Positions 59,666-64,000 of a stretch of 64,000 nt of DNA are shown in pieces. The notes beneath the pieces are model-generated. The model had not been told where the DNA came from. It did not search any database and saw only the letters and a program-made list of their open reading frames with translations. The position numbers and the translations under genes were made by a program. Numbering within the stretch: position 1 is the first letter of the stretch; every line of letters begins with the position of its first letter. Origin of the DNA: Aphrophora alni (lineage: Eukaryota > Arthropoda > Insecta > Hemiptera > Aphrophoridae); the NCBI GenBank assembly GCA_963513935.1, contig OY740767.1:151782431-151846430 (forward strand), given 5' to 3'.

Positions 59666-60287
59666 TTTAAGGAGATTCTGAGAGAGACGTTTATCGCCTT
59701 CAAACCACCAAGAACCATGAAGGGGGAGGGGATCGTTTTCTTTCAGATTCGCTCCATTTCTTTCGGCTCGTTTTCAAAATACGATTTAAATACAACAATT
59801 GTTCGTTCAGGTTTTCGTATTTTCTGTTTCTGAAATGTGTTCACACAAAATTTCACAAGTGTAAGTGATTCTCTGTAAAGTAATGTTTTCAGATATATCT
59901 GTTATGTTATTTAATCCAACGACACAAGAAAGTGTCCAAACTGTTTATCTAAAGCAGCAAAGTTGTGATGATTTGACTGCCAAGCCTGTAGAATCGATTG
60001 AACACTTAAATGTAGGCTATATTTTGTCACGAGTTATAAACTTTTTTTTTATAAACTTATCTTATCTCAAGTGTGGATTAAAATGTCTGCTTATGAAACG
60101 GCATTAGACTGTTGTGACAACGTCTTTAGTCTGTATCAATTTGCGTGACTTTAAAACTACTTATGTCAAAATGATGTTAAATTTGAATTCATATTCTTTT
60201 AAAAAAAATACCCTTTTATAACGAATTTTAACAAAATCTGTTGGTAGGTGTTTTTCAACATTTTAATTTTGGAGATTTATTCAAGAG
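59666..60287. other. AT-rich stretch, open frame without family
   Basis: An 80-codon frame at 59865-60107 (TTQESVQTVYLKQQSCDDLT in its middle) is less AT-driven than most frames here, but no domain or splice context supports it as an exon. Confidence 0.2.
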
Positions 60288-60455
60288 AAAAGTACAAAAT
60301 AAAGCATCTTTTCGAGTAGTAATAATAGCATCAGAGTCGGGAAAGAATAAGAGTTGGTCAAGAAAGACCTGATAGGAAAGTTGAAAGAGAGGGCCCCAAG
60401 ACTACAACTAGATTTCCTTTGAATTGTCAATCCCAAACTCCCTAAAGTTCGCTTT
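60288..60455 (+). mobile_element. Repeat A copy, forward
   Basis: agtacaaaataaagcatctt, aatagcatcagagtcgggaa, agagttggtcaagaaagacc, tgataggaaagttgaaagag and tgtcaatcccaaactccct. Confidence 0.75.
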
Positions 60456-61423
60456 GAATGTATGGGTCTCTGAAAGTTAGTGTAATGTTAGCAGTTTATT
60501 TAGTCATTCCTACTATCTGTAGGTTTATTATAAACAAACTGAAAAGTGAATTGTTCATAATCAGCCAGGTTGTTGGGCTTGCTATTAAAATTTTATTCCC
60601 ACTTAATATTTTCCCATATTTAATTCCAAATAGTAATCGGGCTTTTGTAGTGTGTACTGGAAAAGCGATTTAAAATAAAAGGGATTGAAAAATGTATCTG
60701 GTTGGAAAATTGTCACAATAGCTTTAATAACGATTAAAAAGGATTTCCTTTTAAAATAACTGACTAGATTTAAGCCTGTTCTGAATGGTAATAAATTACT
60801 TTTAATGGAAATAGTTGTTTTATTAAATTCATTTAGTTTAGTTTTTCATAATAAAGATATTTATCTTAAGATTTTTACTAAAATAAAAAAAAAAAATATC
60901 GAAATTAGAGCCTATTGGTACGTTCTTAAAAAATATGGCGTTATGTAACTTTTTAAAAGAAGGTTACTTGAATTTCGTCACTCGCACATTTCTATAAAAG
61001 AACTTTTTTCAGTACTTTGATACTTGATAGGACGTAATACCGCTATCCTGAATTCAAAATTATTGGATTGTTTATATTACCAAATAAGTTTACAAACTAA
61101 TGTACAAATTGATCAACTCACGTGATTAACCTAAAACATGACAAATATGAACTGATCTCAAAGCTGTTTCCCTGCTCAATCTTTATTTGATTACCGTGGT
61201 TTGCGATAAACAAAAACCATAAATTACTATGTTCGGCAGCCATTTTCATATAATGAGAAATATTGAAAAAAACTGTTTCTCCAAATTTTTGGTTTGAATT
61301 AAAGCGGTATTTCTTGATCTGTGGTGGTTTCATTTGAAAATTTCTAGAATCGAACCCTCACCTTTTGTAAACAAACGTGGAAAATAATATTTTTAGGAAT
61401 AGCCTACATTCTACTACATCATA

Positions 61424-61622
61424 CCCTAAGGGTTTACTTTGAGTGTCAATCCCGAGGGACCTAGCTGGATCTACACCTTTTTCGTGTTATCTTGGGTTAG
61501 ATTCCTCTCTTTCAACTTCCCTATTAGCTCTCTCTTTACCAAATTTTGTTCTTGTCCTACATTGATGCTATTAGATTATTCGAGGGCTAGGTGGTCTTTA
61601 TTTTATGTTCTTTTCTTTTAAT
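61424..61622 (-). mobile_element. Repeat A copy, reverse, nearly full
   Basis: ccctaagggtttactttgag, tgtcaatcccgagggaccta, gctggatctacacctttttc, gtgttatcttgggttagatt, attgatgctattagattatt and ggtggtctttattttatgtt are in order. The open frames at 61439-61621 and the start of 61591-61995 come from this copy. Confidence 0.82.
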
Positions 61623-61995
61623 AATGAAACAAGAAACTACTGCATCATTCTATGTGAAACGGTTGTGCTATATCCGAATTACCCTGTATAAAAAAATTAC
61701 TATTAAAGTACTCCAATGGACATGGTCGGTGGACATTTCATGGAGGAGCGTTGTAACTACATCTACAGAGATAATAAATAGGACTAGGTCATATTTTGAT
61801 ATTGCAACAAGGGTATTTCAAGCAGGGGCAGTTAGGCAACTAGTGAGGTGGAACGTTTTTGCCTACCCTGCGCCGCGCTTACTTTACCACGTAAAGGTTG
61901 AAGGGTCAGTTCTTAATGATTTTTTAAATAGTCTTATAAGATTCAATTCAATTGGTAGAGCTTTTGTTTATACATTGCATCACCTCAGTTTTTAA
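61623..61995 (+). other. Open frame of unknown origin
   Basis: The frame stays open for about 120 codons downstream of the Repeat A copy, with GC-richer parts (GAVRQLVRWNVFAYPAPRLL). No start context, splice sites or domain are recognised. It may be part of an unidentified mobile element. Confidence 0.15.
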
Positions 61996-62261
61996 TATTG
62001 TGATTATATGGAATTTTTGTTGTCCTTTTTTGTTGCCCCTCCATATGGGACGCTGAACCGTTTTAATGACTTTTTGTCTTAGTAATCTAGTAGTGGATTA
62101 TAATGGGTTTTGTCTAAAATTTGATTTTCCTAACTAAATCAAAATTTACGGTTTTTATATTCAGTTTTTAATCCTTTTAACATAGTTATAGCAACTATAT
62201 TTCCATTATAGTGGCGAAAACTATTAATGGCTTTGTAATGTTCCTTTGAGATATTGATCCT

Positions 62262-62352
62262 TCGAGGCTCACGTCTAGTGAGTACGGGATTGGCAATCAA
62301 CGAGAGACCCTAGCTGGATCACCTATTAGCGTGTACCTATTGGGTTAAATCA
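62262..62352 (-). mobile_element. Repeat A copy, left end only
   Basis: aggctcacgtctagtgagta, cgggattggcaatcaacgag and accctagctggatcacc match the reversed left end. Confidence 0.65.
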
Positions 62353-63465
62353 CTATATTAACCTAGTTTTGCGCTAAATATGACCTAAATCTCATTTAAT
62401 AGAAAGATTGGAAAACGCTTAGTTTCCTCTCTATCGGCTTTTTTTAATATTACAAGACTTTATTTTGTATAATTTCAAAATGGCAGCCATTTAAGATGTT
62501 TAACGTCGACATGTGTTGAAAATCGTTAACTTACACAAAAATAATTGTACTAGAAATATTTTCCTCTTAAAGACAAGTAGAATGTTTTTGTTCTATAGCT
62601 CAAAGACAACAGAGAGTTAAACAAAAAAACTTAAAATTTAATTTCTTGACAATTGTCTTAAACTGCTAAGATCAGCGTAAAAACAAAACTTTTTTGAATT
62701 ATGACCATTTTTCTCTCCGAATCTTTTTATTTTAGATCTCATGAATAAATGAAGTATAGTATTAAACCAAAAATTACTATAATATTTGGGAAAATCATTT
62801 TAATCTTACCAAGAAATTTAATTTTTTAGTTTTCGTGAATAACTCGGTTATCTTTTGACTTGAGAGAAAATACCATTGCATTTGTCGTTATAAGAAGAAA
62901 ATATTTTGTGTTTTGTACATTAAAACAATAACGGTTTTCAAGATATTCGCCATTAAAAATTTAAACGTCCGCCATTTTGAAAATATACAAAATAAAATGT
63001 TTGTATTTGTTACACTTGTAAACCTTAACATACAAAATGTGTATATCAAATCTGATTCTATATCTATATATTTCTAAAGGTTTAAACGTATAAATAGCAA
63101 ATATCGGGGGATACTACAAACTAAGCTATATAGATGAAGTTTATTAGGGAACTCGCCAACATTGAGAGTTGTGGTTTGTGCTTTACATTGATTCCAGGGA
63201 AAGCCTGGATGACGTGGCGTTACGTTAAAGTCATGGGGCTTTATTAAAGAGGTTACGAGAATGTTAAAGAAAATGACTTTGGTGATAGCATTGGAATAAA
63301 TTAAAACCAAATTTTTTAATGGAGCTTTTAGATATACTCACCATAGAGATTAAAGATTTATTGAGGAAAGGTAGTTTTGGAAATCTTTCGAGGTTGTTTT
63401 ATACGAGTTCCTTTTATCAAAGTGGATCTTACTCGTAGAGTAAATATTTTAAAAGTTTTTAATTA
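62353..63465. other. AT-rich stretch, no gene recognised
   Basis: caaaatggcagccattt (62478-62494) and gtccgccattttgaaaa (62968-62984) are two more copies of the YY1-like phrase. Nothing else is recognised. Confidence 0.4.
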
Positions 63466-63820
63466 GGTGCATAATATTCGGAAATTTTGTGAACTTTTTA
63501 TTTAGGTGCTTATTTTCGACCCTCTTATAACATTTTATGAACATTTTAAAACAAATATTACACGGTTTACCATATTTGATTACATTGAATTCCGAAAAAA
63601 ACCTTCAACTTTTAATTTAGATGCCCATTTTCGACTTTTTTTAACGTTTTATGGACATTTTTAAAACAAATTTTACACGTTATTCGACATTTGATTGCTT
63701 TGAAGTCCCAAAATTCCCCAATTTTTAATTTAAGTACTCATTTTCGACTTTTTTTAAACATTTTATGGACATTTTAAAACAAATTTTACACGTTTTACGA
63801 CATTTGATTACGTCTATAGG
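63466..63820 (+). repeat. Tandem repeat, about 114-bp unit, 3 copies
   Basis: cattttcgac recurs with tcgac at 63516, 63631 and 63744 (spacings 115 and 113). Each copy also carries aacattttatggacatttt-type sequence, aaaacaaattttacacg and cgacatttgatta. Confidence 0.85.
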
Positions 63821-64000
63821 ACTTCATTTTGAAATGTTGTACGATATATCTGGATCTGGTTTTCAATATAAATCAGAGTTGACTTGAATAGGGCATATCA
63901 ATCTGAACAATCAAGCCAGTTCAATACTGAAGGCTTCTATAATTAGAATTCCTATTCATTAATACAGTTTTGTAATGGCAAATATTTGCAGATACAGTCT

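Overview
The window is AT-rich nuclear DNA from an animal, most likely an arthropod and probably an insect. The evidence is spliceosomal exon structure, short interstitial tracts of the arthropod telomere motif TTAGG/CCTAA (for example 24996-25010, 9248-9261 and 58043-58053), many decayed dispersed repeats, and one exon whose protein matches the SPEN/Split ends family. There is no bacterial-type gene organisation, and no operon, CRISPR array or prophage. Almost all of the short open frames in the window have no family signature; many are read-throughs of tandem repeats.

Gene content: the one gene recognised with confidence is split ends (spen) on the + strand, seen as a single internal coding exon at 7753-7977. 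It carries the C-terminal two thirds of RRM1 and has consensus AG and GTAAG splice signals. The exon with the start codon and the N-terminal part of RRM1 was not found in 1-7752, and RRM2, RRM3 and the SPOC domain were not found downstream. The window therefore looks like one small exon inside a gene with very long introns. Two weak further exon candidates (13244-13341 and 47973-48021) are listed at low confidence.

Layout: 1-7.7 kb is sequence upstream of the exon, with a few CpG-richer patches that could be regulatory and the first decayed repeats. 8-22 kb is plain AT-rich presumed intron with simple repeats: (CT)32 at 11.56 kb and (TA)28 at 20.46 kb. 22-32 kb holds clustered copies of a dispersed element of about 230-260 bp (called Repeat A here), a CTT/CCT-bearing tandem duplication at 25.55-26.06 kb, and two copies of another repeat (Repeat B). 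32.1-34.34 kb is a satellite of about 49 units of 45-47 bp, which grew out of the end of a Repeat A copy. 38.8-40.2 kb has a degenerate long-period repeat, followed by a satellite with TGACGT in nearly every unit and higher-order structure (40.81-42.56 kb). 47.45-48.1 kb is a CpG-richer island that may be a conserved regulatory element. 51.28-52.0 kb is a 20-bp satellite whose unit contains a 10-bp palindrome. 53.77-54.96 kb is a degenerate composite repeat. 55-64 kb has more Repeat A copies, a tRNA-SINE-like element and a terminal 114-bp tandem repeat.

No new multi-gene system is visible. The most interesting material is repeat biology inside a presumed giant spen intron: a satellite seeded from the end of a mobile element, two short-unit satellites with unusual internal structure (a CRE-like hexamer, a self-complementary core), a scattered motif resembling the hammerhead core of Penelope-like elements, and an excess of long G/C homopolymers in AT-rich DNA. 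All calls come from reading the sequence by eye; no alignment or database search was run.
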